In this document: piece by piece, positions 1-11,913 of the stretch
Position numbering within the stretch: position 1 is the first letter of the stretch
Layout: each line of letters begins with the position of its first letter
DNA from: Thermococcus gammatolerans EJ3
GTDB lineage: Archaea > Methanobacteriota_B > Thermococci > Thermococcales > Thermococcaceae
Length of the DNA: 64,000 nt
Assembly (NCBI RefSeq): GCF_000022365.1
Contig: NC_012804.1
Span: 186,001 to 250,000, forward strand
Direction of reading: 5' to 3'
The notes under the pieces: model-generated
What the model saw: only the letters and a program-made list of their open reading frames with translations
Told to the model about the DNA's origin: nothing
Databases searched by the model: none
Position numbers and translations under genes: made by a program

Positions 1-727
1 AGCCCATCTTTTCCTCGAACCTCTCGAGTGCCTCCTCGAAGGATGCTCCCGCTCGCATATCCCTTACTATGAGTTCGAACTCCTCCGAGGCAACGCCATA
101 ATCCGCTTTGGCAACAGAAACCAGGGCCTCCGCTATACCAACTCCCGCGCTCAGGAGGGAAGCTATGTGCCTGAGAACGTAGGGGAGGGCCTTTTCGACC
201 TCCGCAACCCTGCGCCTCCACACCATCCTCGGGTAGTGTCTCATGTAGAGGAAGCCGCCTATGAAACCCAGGAGTCCGAGCATCATTGATGTGAAAACGT
301 CCATCTCGAGCAACAGTCCGAAGGCTAGCGAGAACGCTCCCAGGAAGATGGACGTTATGATCATCAGGGCCACGTACTTCTCCTTCGACATCCTGATGTT
401 TGCGCGGTAGAGATCGTAGTCGAGGCCCTTTATTGACTTCGTCAGGGACTCGACTGGCCCCTTGAACCTCCTGAGGAAGGCTTCGGCCAACCTCTCCCCA
501 AATGAGGTCGTTATCTCTTTTCTCCTCCATTCAAGGATCTCCTCGAGTTCCCTCTCCCTCTCGCTTTCCTTGCTTTCCTCGGTTTCCTTTTGGATTTCTT
601 TGAGAGCTCTGAGCCTCTCCTGGATGCTTTTCCGGCGGGGGAGTCTTCTAACCGGCTTTTCCGTGACTTCAAGCGTCGTGCCTCCAAGCCTTTCAAGGAA
701 GTTGAGGAATGATTCTATGACCCCCAT
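1..727 (-). CDS. Type II secretion system F (TadC/FlaJ-like) membrane protein, C-terminus beyond window
   Basis: Read from an ATG at 725-727 to the window edge, about 242 residues without a stop. The N-terminal part is charged and rich in Arg/Glu (likely coiled coil). It is followed by two adjacent hydrophobic segments (roughly residues 115-165) and then a soluble helical part. This is the architecture of the T2SS-F domain proteins that anchor the ATPase of pili and archaella in the membrane. The gene starts 9 bases after the stop of the KlbA ATPase gene, so the two are almost certainly co-transcribed and physically partnered. Family assignment comes from topology, motif feel and context. The C-terminal half cannot be seen. 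Confidence 0.75.
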   Translation of the reverse strand, partial: MGVIESFLNFLERLGGTTLEVTEKPVRRLPRRKSIQERLRALKEIQKETEESKESERERELEEILEWRRKEITTSFGERLAEAFLRRFKGPVESLTKSIKGLDYDLYRANIRMSKEKYVALMIITSIFLGAFSLAFGLLLEMDVFTSMMLGLLGFIGGFLYMRHYPRMVWRRRVAEVEKALPYVLRHIASLLSAGVGIAEALVSVAKADYGVASEEFELIVRDMRAGASFEEALERFEEKMG

Positions 728-736
728 ACGAACACC

Positions 737-3700
737 TCACGATATGTTCCTGATCTGCTCCTGTATCTGGGCCGAGCTGTCACGTTCTATTTTTTCAAGG
801 AGTGCTTCCTCATCGATGTAGAACATCTTGATGTAGTGGCCAACGTCCTCTATGCTCCGGATTCCCTTCTCCATCATCCACTCCAGGATTATCTTCCTCT
901 TCTCCCGCTCTATCTCCAGCTCACTTATGCTCATTCCCGTGTGCCTCGCGAGTTCGTTTATGATCCTGCTCGGCACTTCTGTTGGCTGGAGTTCGTCCTT
1001 GGCCGGATCGTACTTGTAGAGCTTGTTGAGCTGTATGCTCTCACCTTCAATTCCTGAGATCTCGGCTATCTCCGTAATCCTCCTGACCGTTCCCTTCTTC
1101 CTGCTGTTAAAGCGAACCTGCATGATGATTATGTCGAGGGCAGGTATCATTATTCTGGGAACGTTCATCGGCGGGCTCTCCAGCCTTACTATCGTCTCAC
1201 GGGCGCTGTTGGAGTGGATGGTGCCCATACAGTTCGACACAAGGATTCCATTGGCGACGTAGTTGTGGTCCTCCTCAACGGTCAGGTCGTAGAGGTACTC
1301 TATGCCCAGTTCCTCAGGCTCGACTTCCTCAACGCTTACAACCTCGTCCCAGTAGACGTCGCCGTCGGCGATGAGCTCAAGCCTCTTCGCCTGAACCCAG
1401 GTCTCTTCATCCCCAAGGTCGCTTGCAACCTGCTGGAGGGCGAGCGCTATGCCCCTGAGCGCGGAGCGCCTGATTTCCTTCATCCTTCCCTTCTCAACGT
1501 GCCTTATGAGGCTCTCCGAGACCTTCTCGCGGGCGTAGCTTGAGGCGAGCTTCGAAAGCTCCGAAACCGTAAGGTTGAGCCTTCTCCTGAGGGGTTCGAG
1601 CATTGCCGGTGAAATCGGTACGCGGTCGGTTCTCTTTCCGCGGTGGGAGCGGTACTTTCTGATGAGCTCCTCAAGTTTCTCCCTCTTCCTCGAGTGCCTG
1701 AGTGGTATTGAGCGGTGGAATCTAATCAGGTCTTCAACTCCCCTGACCGTGACCCTGAATATTACGCCCTCCTTGTAACCTCTGTTCTTCACGCGGGAAA
1801 CCGTGCTTATTATTCCAAGCCTCTGAAGGGCGTACCAGACCTTCCTCGCGAGGTTCTCGCTCCTCGTTGTCAAGACGACAGCAGGGCCGTTCTCGTCTAT
1901 GTATGCATCGGCATCGAAGAGACCCGCTATGAAATGCCTCAGCAGGTCGTCGTTCGAGAGAACCAGGTCGGGAACGTCGAGGCTCTCCTTGCGTCCCTTG
2001 GGTATTCCGAAGGCCCTGTGAAGGAACTCGGCGAAGGGCCTTGAGCCGTAGGTTACCACCGTGTAAGCGGGTTCACGCTTTACCTGCGGCTCGCTCTCGG
2101 GAAGGAACTCTGAGATGGCGGAGGTGAAGGCCTTCATGTAGGATTCATCGTCGAAGGTGGCCGAAATGTAGTATCCGTCCGAGGATATGTAGCCGTCTCC
2201 GAGGAGGACTCCAACAGCGTAGGAAAGGCCCTCGTTCACCTCGCGGACGAGCTTCACAGGCTTCGAGTTGATTGAGAGGAGGTACTGGGCCATCTCAGGA
2301 GGAATGCCGTCGTTCGGAACCTTTACGAGGCCCTTTCCATTGGGAACGAGGTAGTAGTCGCTTATCCCCGCGTAAACCTCGGGGTTAATGACAGCCTTCC
2401 TCTGGGGTGGCTTGGGTGGCTTTCTCATTACCGCAACCCTGTCACCGGGCTTGAGCTTTTCAGCCTCTTTTCTCACCACGTCGCCGTCGGAGAACACGAA
2501 GAACGGGTGGGTCTTTGTGAGTATCACTTCGTTGCCCGTCCTCGTCCTCACGCGGATGAGCTTTTCTCCTTCTCTAACCTTCCTTCTCCATACCCGTGTA
2601 ACTGTGTGTTTTCCTGCCTTGAGGTCCGGACCGACGCTGACGACTTCAAATCTATCCTTTTCGTCGAGAACCACGTACTCCAAATCCCGGTAGGTTTCAA
2701 TCCTGTCGGAGTACTTCTCGAAGAGCTCCTCGAGTAAGTCGCCAATGAGGACGAAGCGACCGTCCGAAAGCTGGATAACCGAGAAGTCGTAGAGGGCGCC
2801 ATTGTGGCCAGTGTTCATTGCCGTGAACATCGTTCTGGCCTCTGGGCCACGAACCTCACCGACGATGATTCTGTCGGGACGCATACGGAGGGTGTTCTTG
2901 ACGAGGTCGTCCATCGTGACCTCTCCCTTGCCCTCGATGTTCGGCGGTCTCGTCTCAAGCCTGACCCAGTGTTCAACGGGAAGTTGAAGCTCCGCCGTGT
3001 CCTCGATGCTGATAACACGCTCGCTGGGCGGGATGAACATCGCCAGTGCGTTCAAGGTCGTCGTCTTACCTGAACCTGTACCACCCGCAACGAGTATGTT
3101 GGCCGGCTTTATTCCGAGTCCATCCACGAGCAACCAGAGGAAAGCCGCCACATCGCTGTTCATAGTTCCGTACTTTATGAGGTCGATGATGGTGAGGGGA
3201 TCCTTCTTGAACTTACGGATGGTTATAGTTGGACCGTCGAGGCTTATCGGGGGTATCGTGGCGTTGACACGGCTTCCATCTGGCAGTCTGGCGTCGAGGA
3301 GCGGGTTCTGCTGGTCTATCCTCCTGCCGACCTCCCTCGCTATTCTTTCGATGATATTGAGTATGTCCCTCTCCTCTTTGAACACTATGTTGGTCTTACA
3401 CATGTAGAAACGCCTGTGCCAGACGTAGACTGGCTTGTTTGTCCCGATGACCATTATCTCCTCGAGGTTATCGTCCCTGACGAGGGGATCAAGCAATCCA
3501 TACCCGAGCATATTCTGCACTATAAGCTCTGCCAGAACCTCTATCCTGCCCTCGGAGAAGTGGGGTGCGGCCTCCTTGAGCATTCTCTTGACTTCCCTGA
3601 GGAAGATCTTCCTTCTCTCCTCGTAGTTCGGGATCAGGGTTGGATCTATCTGAATCTCGGTTATTGCCCTTTCCCTGACCTGTTTCAGGAGGTTCTCCTC

Positions 3701-4369
3701 GTCCTTTGAGAGTTTGGGCAGTCTGATTTCGTAGATCGGCACGGGCTCTCCTTTGACCCTTAGTATCCTGACGTTTCCGTAAGCGTCGAGAACCTTGGCC
3801 CTTCCGGCGTAGGATAGCTCCTCCGTTTTGGTCTCTCCAATTATGCTCTGGAGCCCGAGGGGAGGTTTGGGTTTGGGGAGGGGTAACGGCAGAGGCTGTG
3901 ATTTGGCTGGAGCTTTGGGTTTGCTTGGGGCCGTGCCCGTGCCCCCACTGAGGATCTGGCCGAGAAGGTCAACTCCTGTTGGGGCTCCACTCTTGGCCTC
4001 TTTTTTGGCTGGCTTTTCTTCTTTTACCTCTCTCTTTCCTCCTCCGAGGATATCACTCAGTGATGGGGCTGGAGATTCCTCCTTGGGTTTCTCTGATGAC
4101 CTAAGGATTTCCTCAAGCGGATTGCTTGGGGTGGTGGGAGTTTTCTGTCCTTTTTGCTCCTCCTTCTTTGAGGTTCCCAGGATTTCCTCGAGCGGGGAAC
4201 TCTCCGAGATGAAGGGCAGCGGGGGTTTTTTCTCCTCTTCGCTCTCGCTCAGCACGTTTGCAAGGGGATCGCTTTTACCCCCGAGTATCTCATCTATCCA
4301 TGAACCTGAGAGTTCTTTCTTCTTTTTCTTTTCCACCACACTCTCACCCGCGATAATTATTCCATTCAA
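737..4369 (-). CDS. klbA: KlbA-type type II/IV secretion system ATPase with intein
   Basis: A VirB11/GspE-family hexameric ATPase that would power a pilus-like or secretion machine at the inner face of the membrane. Numbering from the ATG at 4369: residues 1-180 are a low-complexity Pro/Ser/Lys/Glu tail with repeated short EEILG/DILGG-like motifs. Residues about 210-400 are the N-terminal domain. Walker [10 protein letters not shown] is at 429-437, and the Walker B-like IIVGEVRG follows at 501-508. An intein fills residues 525-1046, and the extein resumes at CMGTIHSNS. The mature protein would be about 688 residues. The start is uncertain: GTG at 4336 has a better placed GGTGAG site and lies just after the upstream stop, whereas the ATG at 4369 overlaps the upstream gene by 26 bases. 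It is followed by the TadC-like gene. Confidence 0.93.
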   Translation of the reverse strand: MNGIIIAGESVVEKKKKKELSGSWIDEILGGKSDPLANVLSESEEEKKPPLPFISESSPLEEILGTSKKEEQKGQKTPTTPSNPLEEILRSSEKPKEESPAPSLSDILGGGKREVKEEKPAKKEAKSGAPTGVDLLGQILSGGTGTAPSKPKAPAKSQPLPLPLPKPKPPLGLQSIIGETKTEELSYAGRAKVLDAYGNVRILRVKGEPVPIYEIRLPKLSKDEENLLKQVRERAITEIQIDPTLIPNYEERRKIFLREVKRMLKEAAPHFSEGRIEVLAELIVQNMLGYGLLDPLVRDDNLEEIMVIGTNKPVYVWHRRFYMCKTNIVFKEERDILNIIERIAREVGRRIDQQNPLLDARLPDGSRVNATIPPISLDGPTITIRKFKKDPLTIIDLIKYGTMNSDVAAFLWLLVDGLGIKPANILVAGGTGSGKTTTLNALAMFIPPSERVISIEDTAELQLPVEHWVRLETRPPNIEGKGEVTMDDLVKNTLRMRPDRIIVGEVRGPEARTMFTAMNTGHNGALYDFSVIQLSDGRFVLIGDLLEELFEKYSDRIETYRDLEYVVLDEKDRFEVVSVGPDLKAGKHTVTRVWRRKVREGEKLIRVRTRTGNEVILTKTHPFFVFSDGDVVRKEAEKLKPGDRVAVMRKPPKPPQRKAVINPEVYAGISDYYLVPNGKGLVKVPNDGIPPEMAQYLLSINSKPVKLVREVNEGLSYAVGVLLGDGYISSDGYYISATFDDESYMKAFTSAISEFLPESEPQVKREPAYTVVTYGSRPFAEFLHRAFGIPKGRKESLDVPDLVLSNDDLLRHFIAGLFDADAYIDENGPAVVLTTRSENLARKVWYALQRLGIISTVSRVKNRGYKEGVIFRVTVRGVEDLIRFHRSIPLRHSRKREKLEELIRKYRSHRGKRTDRVPISPAMLEPLRRRLNLTVSELSKLASSYAREKVSESLIRHVEKGRMKEIRRSALRGIALALQQVASDLGDEETWVQAKRLELIADGDVYWDEVVSVEEVEPEELGIEYLYDLTVEEDHNYVANGILVSNCMGTIHSNSARETIVRLESPPMNVPRIMIPALDIIIMQVRFNSRKKGTVRRITEIAEISGIEGESIQLNKLYKYDPAKDELQPTEVPSRIINELARHTGMSISELEIEREKRKIILEWMMEKGIRSIEDVGHYIKMFYIDEEALLEKIERDSSAQIQEQIRNIS
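1232..2797 (-). mobile_element. KlbA intein, class 2 (Ala1) with LAGLIDADG homing endonuclease
   Basis: In-frame 522-residue insertion between the conserved extein halves ending NTGHNG and starting CMGTIHS. The first intein residue is Ala rather than Cys/Ser/Thr, the last two are Ser-Asn, and the +1 residue is Cys, as in the known KlbA inteins that skip the first acyl shift. A block with THPFF near residue 619-624 gives the block B His. Two LAGLIDADG-type motifs are present, [12 protein letters not shown] (Asp725) and [12 protein letters not shown] (Asp821), so the endonuclease has its acidic residues and may be active. A helix-turn-helix-like stretch lies around residues 920-970. The C-terminal block reads [13 protein letters not shown]. 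Confidence 0.95.
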
Positions 4370-5375
4370 CGTGATAACTTATTTCAAGGGTGTTCACGTC
4401 CTTGCCCATGTAAACAACCCATATCGGGAAGTCGAGGGGCTTGACGACTGGAGCATTAACCTCGGGTTTTTTGATGGTTGTTCCTGAGAGGAGGCTGTCT
4501 GTGAGCTTGAAGAGCCCGTTAGAGGGCCTTCTGGGTTTTTCCTGTGAGACCTGGGGGGTGGTAAAACCCCTGTACCCGAGTATGAAGTTCAGGTAGTCAC
4601 TGTATTTCATGGAGTACGGGGGCTGGTAATCCGTCATCGTTGCGTTGTAGAGTATCACCGGCTGTGAGACGGCAAAGAACAGCGGGAATTCAACGTTTGA
4701 TGTGCTGTTATCGTCCGCCCTATCCGGGACGTCGGTGAGCTTAAATTTAACGATCCCCTCGTATCTAAGCATTTTGATGTAACCGTCCATTGAAGGTAAT
4801 ACTTCGTTGAACCTTATGACCAGCGGGTAGTTCAGAAGCTGAGGGTACGCAACGCCGCATATCGGATGGTTTAGATTTTCGTAGGTGTTGATCTCTCCCC
4901 CCGTTAATGTCCCGTTCTCGTACCTCAGTATGTACAGCCCCACGTTCGTTGGGCAGGAATCCCTGTAATCCTTGAGCTGTATGTAATAGTGGTGGGCCTC
5001 CGTAATTGAGAACTGGACTTTAACGGTTTCGTAGGGGTAGATCCAGAATCCGACGCGGTAGTTAAGGGTGTTGTTCATGGTCTCGGGGGAAACATGATAC
5101 ACCATCTTGCCCCGGGTCTCATTGAATTTTCCTGTGAGCCATTCTCCGTTGTTCCTGCGATATATCTTGAAGTCATAGAATGGGTTTAAAACTATGAACT
5201 TTGGATACGGGGCTAGGTTTATGAGTGTGACATTAATGCTCATCATAAGTTGCCCCTCGAGACCTAAGTTATTGTAATTTCCCCCGGGCAGGGTGTACTC
5301 CTCGCTCTGGGCGAGCCCTGGAAGGGACAAGAACAACAATGAAAGAACCAGAAGGGGGAGAAGCTTCGCGTTCAT
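4344..5375 (-). CDS. Exported protein of unknown function in the klbA operon
   Basis: About 343 residues from an ATG at 5373-5375 that has a GGTGGGAAGG site upstream. An in-frame GTG-type start at 5402 would overlap the preceding gene. The N-terminus is a clear signal peptide (hydrophobic run LLPLLVLSLLFLSLPGLAQS). The rest has no membrane segment I can see and is rich in aromatic and beta-prone stretches, with Asn/Tyr-rich strands typical of secreted or surface proteins. It overlaps the start of klbA, which suggests translational coupling and a role in the same surface or secretion apparatus. I do not recognise a family. Confidence 0.75.
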   Translation of the reverse strand: MNAKLLPLLVLSLLFLSLPGLAQSEEYTLPGGNYNNLGLEGQLMMSINVTLINLAPYPKFIVLNPFYDFKIYRRNNGEWLTGKFNETRGKMVYHVSPETMNNTLNYRVGFWIYPYETVKVQFSITEAHHYYIQLKDYRDSCPTNVGLYILRYENGTLTGGEINTYENLNHPICGVAYPQLLNYPLVIRFNEVLPSMDGYIKMLRYEGIVKFKLTDVPDRADDNSTSNVEFPLFFAVSQPVILYNATMTDYQPPYSMKYSDYLNFILGYRGFTTPQVSQEKPRRPSNGLFKLTDSLLSGTTIKKPEVNAPVVKPLDFPIWVVYMGKDVNTLEISYHVEWNNYRG

Positions 5376-5388
5376 CCTTCCCACCCCA

Positions 5389-6834
5389 TCAGCTCTTCTC
5401 AACGAGCTCGCCGATGTAGACTGTGTTTATGTGGCTGAGTACGTCAGGAACGTAAACTGAGGGTACTTCAACGATCACGAGGAACGGGACACCGTTCGGC
5501 ACGTTCTGGAGCTGGAGTCTCTGTTCGAGGGCCAGGAGGTTATCCCCATAGTTCTCGAGCTGCCTGATTGCCTCCTCTGAACCCTGTATCTTGCCGGATG
5601 AAATCGCCCTCATGATCTCGCCGAGGTTAACGGAGTAATAGTACGAGGCTGAGGAGGACTCGGAGTAGCTCTGGCTTGAACTTGAGGAAGTGCTGGAGCT
5701 CCCGCCAGTTGAAACAGTGGTATCGCCGGCGCTCGCGGAGTTCTGGCTGCTTGACGAGCTCTGGCTATTGGAGTTGGAGTTGCTCGAGGAGCTGCTTCCC
5801 TGTTGCTCGTTCAGGTTTATGATGCCCGCGTCCGCTGGAAGGAGAACGGAGTCAACGTAGCCGAGATCCGCTATCTGGAGGTACTGCCTGCTGGTGGCGT
5901 TCTGGGCGAATATCATTATCTTTGCCCCCGGCTCGATGAAGCCGCCAACCACCCTATCTCTCGTGAGGAGGAGGGCCATCTTGACGAACTGGACCTCCTT
6001 TACGTTGTACTGCATCAGGACTGTGTAATCTTGAATCCCGGAAAGCATTGCTTTCGCCTGCTCCTTGGTGTATATCTTCTTGTGGCCGTTGAACTCAAGG
6101 ACTACGTAGTCTCCTTTGATGGAGTCAACCCGGTAGGTGTAGTACTCCCGCCAGAGCTGGAGCAGGTAGGGAGTTGGATCCGTTGAGTTAACGGCGTTTA
6201 TGGAGCTTGCGTTCTCAACCTGTGCCAGAAGTTCGTTTTCAACCTGGAGGGCATGTTCCCTGATCTGAGTCGGCAGTGGCTGGGCGAGCAACGGTTCAAA
6301 CAGGAGCTTTATTTCCATCTTTTTCTGCTCTTTTGCCTGGTTCAGACGTTTGAGTTCTTCCTGTCTCTGTTTCTCTTCAAGCTCTGCCTTGTATTTTTGG
6401 TAGACCTGGAGATAGGCGCTCTTGATGTCTATTGAGTTGACCTCCTCAACGCTCTTTGCCGTCTCTATCTTTGCCTTAAGCTCATTGTACGTGGTCTGAC
6501 CGTAGCTGGTCTTCAGGATGTCCCCCTTGAAGTAGGAGTTCAGTTCTGCGAGCTTTCTCTGCTTTGCGTCCCTTAATTCCTTCTCTTTCTGACTTGAGTA
6601 CCATGAGTATGCGGCGAATGAGACTATTAGAATCAGAATTATCAGGATTGAGGCACCGATGAGTATTCTCCTCTTCTTTTCTCTCTCCCTAATGTTACTC
6701 AGGCGCCTTATGCGGCGGGGAGGTTTTGGTTTAGGGGAAGGCTTTGAAACGGGCGTGGGGGGCGTCTCGGGCTCGGCACTCGCCTTACCCAGCTCTCTTA
6801 ACCTTCTAATCTTGGCTTCTATATCCTCGGCCAC
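5389..6834 (-). CDS. Membrane-anchored coiled-coil protein with Ser-rich linker
   Basis: First gene of the klbA operon. The preferred start is GTG at 6834, with GGTGGTG six bases upstream. An ATG at 6849 and one at 6900 are in frame. A short cytosolic basic segment with Pro/Lys repeats is followed by one membrane helix (about 75-97) and an external Lys/Glu-rich coiled coil of some 130 residues. A mixed domain follows, then a 55-residue almost pure Ser/Asn/Gln/Thr tract, and a C-terminal domain of about 85 residues. This layout suits a stalk or scaffold protein that spans the envelope. No known family is recognised. Confidence 0.75.
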   Translation of the reverse strand: MAEDIEAKIRRLRELGKASAEPETPPTPVSKPSPKPKPPRRIRRLSNIREREKKRRILIGASILIILILIVSFAAYSWYSSQKEKELRDAKQRKLAELNSYFKGDILKTSYGQTTYNELKAKIETAKSVEEVNSIDIKSAYLQVYQKYKAELEEKQRQEELKRLNQAKEQKKMEIKLLFEPLLAQPLPTQIREHALQVENELLAQVENASSINAVNSTDPTPYLLQLWREYYTYRVDSIKGDYVVLEFNGHKKIYTKEQAKAMLSGIQDYTVLMQYNVKEVQFVKMALLLTRDRVVGGFIEPGAKIMIFAQNATSRQYLQIADLGYVDSVLLPADAGIINLNEQQGSSSSSNSNSNSQSSSSSQNSASAGDTTVSTGGSSSTSSSSSQSYSESSSASYYYSVNLGEIMRAISSGKIQGSEEAIRQLENYGDNLLALEQRLQLQNVPNGVPFLVIVEVPSVYVPDVLSHINTVYIGELVEKS

Positions 6835-7215
6835 CGTGAACACCACCATAAGGGTTATCGTAATCCCTCTTGTTAAGTCAGTTAGCTTTTTGAACTCCAA
6901 GCTTTATTTAGGTTTCGGTGAGGGGGATGGAGCGATTAGAGGCCCGTGTGGTGGAAATTAGGGGCAGATGCCCCGTGTTTAAGCTCGGGGACAGAATAGT
7001 CGTTGAGGGGCCGAGAATAAAGCTTGAGGAGACCGACGCTATATGTACCCATGCCTTTGCCTCGCTGTTGCCGTACATAGTGGCACTGCGAAAGGGTATT
7101 AAACCGAGCGAGTTGGGACTTGGAAAAGGAGAGACGGCCTACGTTCAGTGCCTCGATCCGGGGCCACCTTACACGGACGGGGGAACCGTAATCTTTGAGA
7201 TAACGGTGATCAGGG

Positions 7216-9392
<2,177 letters not shown>

Positions 9393-9432
9393 AACTTTTA
9401 AGCGGATTTTCCCTACTTTTTTGGGTGGTCAG

Positions 9433-9816
9433 ATGAAGGCCAGGTCACTCGTTTTAGTCCTCGCTGTTCTTGCGGTGGTTCTTGGGGGAGTGGGATACTA
9501 TGCGTTCAACCACTACAGCTTCAACTACGAGTGGAGGACTAATCTCAAGGACTACAAGAAGTACCATCTCATCAGCGACTCGACGCTGAACGGCTACGTG
9601 AAGGCCGAGGGCGAGGTAAGCGTCTACATCCTGACGAAAGAGGACTTTAGGAGGCTCAAAGAGGGCGAGCCCTTTAACTACTACAGAGCCTGGGAGCACG
9701 TGGAGAAAGTGGAATTCAACGACGTCAAGATCCCGAGCGGAGACTACATCCTCGTCGTCAAGAACGAGGGGAAGGGCATGCAGTGGATTTCCGTCAAGCT
9801 GGTGGACAGGAAATAG
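9433..9816 (+). CDS. Small membrane-anchored or secreted protein
   Basis: 127 residues from ATG 9433, preceded by GGTGGTCAG. A hydrophobic N-terminal segment (LVLVLAVLAVVLGGVGYYAF) acts as signal or anchor. It is followed by a soluble domain of about 95 residues rich in Tyr, Lys and Glu with a beta-sheet feel (VYILTKEDF, YILVVKNEG). An upstream in-frame ATG at 9385 would place charged residues before the anchor and lacks a good ribosome site. I do not recognise the family. It stands alone between trm14 and the pst operon. Confidence 0.65.
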   Translation: MKARSLVLVLAVLAVVLGGVGYYAFNHYSFNYEWRTNLKDYKKYHLISDSTLNGYVKAEGEVSVYILTKEDFRRLKEGEPFNYYRAWEHVEKVEFNDVKIPSGDYILVVKNEGKGMQWISVKLVDRK

Positions 9817-9837
9817 TTTCTCTTTATTCTCCCATAG

Positions 9838-9855
9838 ACTATAAATCTATATAGT
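9838..9855. promoter_or_regulatory. Inverted repeat upstream of pst promoter
   Basis: ACTATA, six bases, TATAGT forms a perfect six-base-arm palindrome about 33 bases before the pstS TATA box. Its place suggests a regulator site for phosphate control, but AT-rich palindromes arise easily by chance. Confidence 0.3.
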
Positions 9856-9888
9856 TTTTGTGGAGCACTATGTTTTATTGCGACAATC

Positions 9889-9896
9889 TTTATATT
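9889..9896 (+). promoter_or_regulatory. TATA box of the pst operon
   Basis: TTTATATT in an AT-rich gap. Transcription about 25-28 bases on would begin near 9917, just before the GGTGA that serves the ATG at 9928, leaving a very short leader. Confidence 0.5.
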
Positions 9897-9927
9897 TCAC
9901 ATGGTCATCTTCTCATCGGTGAAGCCG

Positions 9928-11100
9928 ATGAAACGGCTTGGGGCACTACTCCTGGTGTTCCTCCTCGGAATTGCCGTCCTGTCGAGCGGCTGCATAAACT
10001 CGAAGGGCGAAAGCACGACACCTTCGAGCACGCCCTCGAGCACCGCAACGCCAAAACAGAGCTCTACAACTTCATCTTCAAGCGCCAAGGTCATAGTAAT
10101 TCGCACAACGGGAGCAACCTTCCCGCAGTATCAGATTCAGAAGTGGATTGAGGAATACATGAAGACACACCCAAACGTTAAGATTGAGTACGAGGGCGGT
10201 GGAAGCGGCCACGGGCAGGAGGCGTTTCTAAAGGGCCTTACCGACATTGGAAGGACTGATCCACCCGTCAAGGAGTCAACGTGGAAGAAGTTCCTCCAGA
10301 CAGGCGACCAGCCGCTCCAGTTCCCCGAGGTAGTCGGCGCCGTTGTGGTTGCCTACAACGTGCCCGGGGTCGATGAGCTCAAACTCGACGGCGAAACCCT
10401 CGCGAAAATCTTCATGGGCGAGATAGAGTACTGGGACGATGAAGCCATAAAGAAGCTCAACCCGAACGCGAAGCTCCCGCACGAGAAGATAATCGTCGTC
10501 CACAGGAGCGACGCGAGCGGAACTACGGCAATATTCACCACATACCTCAGCCTTGTGAGCAAGGAGTTCGCCGAAAAAGTTGGCGCAGGAAAGCTCGTCA
10601 ACTGGCCGGTGGACAAGATGGGAAGGGGAATCGGCGGAAAGGGCAACCCGGGAGTTGTTCAGGCCCTCAAGAGCACCAAGTACAGCATAGCCTACACAGA
10701 GCTATCCTTCGCCATCGAGGAGAACCTCAAGGTCGTCGCCCTTAAGAACAAAGCCGGAAAGTTCGTGAAGCCGACCGACGAGACGATTAAGGCGGCCGTT
10801 TCGGCGGTAAAGACCTACATCCCCGAGCCGACGGAGGGCTACAAGGAGGACCTCAAACAGCTCCTCAACGCGCCCGGCGAGAACGCCTATCCGATAGTGG
10901 CCTTCACCCACATCCTCGTGTGGGAGAACAGGGGAGGAAAGCACTACAGCCCAGAGAAGGCCAAGGCAATCAAGGACTTCCTTAGGTGGATTCTCACCGA
11001 AGGTCAGAAGAAGGAGCACATAGCGCCGGGCTACGTCGGCCTGCCGAAGGACGTTGCGGAAATCGGGCTAAAGGCAGTTGACATGATTCAGACCGGCTGA
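9928..11100 (+). CDS. pstS: Phosphate ABC transporter substrate-binding lipoprotein PstS
   Basis: 390 residues from ATG 9928 with GGTGA upstream. The signal peptide ends in a lipobox-like LSSGC near residue 20, so the protein is probably lipid-anchored outside the membrane. A Ser/Thr-rich linker follows. The binding-protein fold shows PstS signatures: GGGSGHGQEAFLKG, DIGRTDPPV and VHRSDASGTTAIFTTYL, the last contributing Ser/Arg/Asp contacts to phosphate. It is the first gene of the pst operon. A T-rich stretch follows it, so it is probably made in excess over the channel subunits. Confidence 0.95.
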   Translation: MKRLGALLLVFLLGIAVLSSGCINSKGESTTPSSTPSSTATPKQSSTTSSSSAKVIVIRTTGATFPQYQIQKWIEEYMKTHPNVKIEYEGGGSGHGQEAFLKGLTDIGRTDPPVKESTWKKFLQTGDQPLQFPEVVGAVVVAYNVPGVDELKLDGETLAKIFMGEIEYWDDEAIKKLNPNAKLPHEKIIVVHRSDASGTTAIFTTYLSLVSKEFAEKVGAGKLVNWPVDKMGRGIGGKGNPGVVQALKSTKYSIAYTELSFAIEENLKVVALKNKAGKFVKPTDETIKAAVSAVKTYIPEPTEGYKEDLKQLLNAPGENAYPIVAFTHILVWENRGGKHYSPEKAKAIKDFLRWILTEGQKKEHIAPGYVGLPKDVAEIGLKAVDMIQTG

Positions 11101-11114
11101 TCTTTCTCTTTTTT
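11101..11114 (+). terminator. T-rich partial terminator after pstS
   Basis: Directly after the pstS stop the run TCTTTCTCTTTTTT resembles archaeal intrinsic termination signals. It could lower transcription of the downstream permease genes relative to pstS. Confidence 0.4.
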
Positions 11115-11124
11115 GGTGATGGCC

Positions 11125-11913
11125 ATGAAGGTCGGTGTTAACACGTGCATAGTCAAAGAAGTCAGCGGAAGGGGCTTTCCACTCGACGAGTTGAACGTTG
11201 AAGTTCTGGAGCTCGGCTTCGACGACGTTGAGGTACTCACGGAGGAGGGCATCAATTGGAATGTCCTGAAAAATTTGGCCGGCCTTGAAGTGGAGTTTAC
11301 CCTTCACGCCCCAACTTCCGACGGGAGGAACGTGAGTGTTGACCTCGGTCACTACAGCAGGATGAACATCGTAACCATGGAGCGCGTCTTCAAGGTCGCG
11401 AGCGCCCTCGACGCGAGGATAGTCGTCGTCCACGGAGGAGACATAAGGGGAAGCTACCACAGGGCCTTCACCAACACGAGGAGACAGCTCATGGAGATTT
11501 CGGCAATAGCAGAGGACTATGGAGTTAAGCTCCTCGTGGAGAACCTCACGGACAGCAGGATAGGGGCCTTTCCGCACGAGCTGCTGCCCTTCCTCGAGGA
11601 GAACGTCGGAATATGCCTCGACGTGGGGCACGCGTTCCTCACGGCCATGAAGTACGGCATTCCGATGGACGAGTTCGCCCTGCTGAAGGCTGACGAAATC
11701 CACGTCCACGACAACAACGGTGTTATGGACGAGCACCTTCCACCGGGGGAGGGCATGATAGGGAGGAACTACACAGGCAGGCTCATAGGGGCGGTAGAGC
11801 CCGAATACGCGGTTCTCGAGATAAGGCGCTACTCAAGACCCGAGAGCGTCTTCGGGGCTATAGACTTCGTTAGGTCGCTGAAAAAAATAAAGGTCAAAGG
11901 TGTGGTTGTATGA
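11125..11913 (+). CDS. Xylose isomerase-like TIM-barrel protein in the pst operon
   Basis: 262 residues from ATG 11125 with GGTGAT upstream. It has the pattern of the sugar phosphate isomerase/epimerase (AP endonuclease 2) family: FTLHAPTSD, VVVHGGDIRGSYH, LLVENLTD, GICLDVGHAF and DEIHVHDNNG, giving the His/Glu/Asp metal ligands of these TIM barrels. Substrate is unknown. It sits between pstS and pstC, overlapping pstC by four bases, so it is translationally coupled to the phosphate permease. A role in handling a phosphorylated sugar or in phosphate signalling is inference only. Confidence 0.82.
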   Translation: MKVGVNTCIVKEVSGRGFPLDELNVEVLELGFDDVEVLTEEGINWNVLKNLAGLEVEFTLHAPTSDGRNVSVDLGHYSRMNIVTMERVFKVASALDARIVVVHGGDIRGSYHRAFTNTRRQLMEISAIAEDYGVKLLVENLTDSRIGAFPHELLPFLEENVGICLDVGHAFLTAMKYGIPMDEFALLKADEIHVHDNNGVMDEHLPPGEGMIGRNYTGRLIGAVEPEYAVLEIRRYSRPESVFGAIDFVRSLKKIKVKGVVV

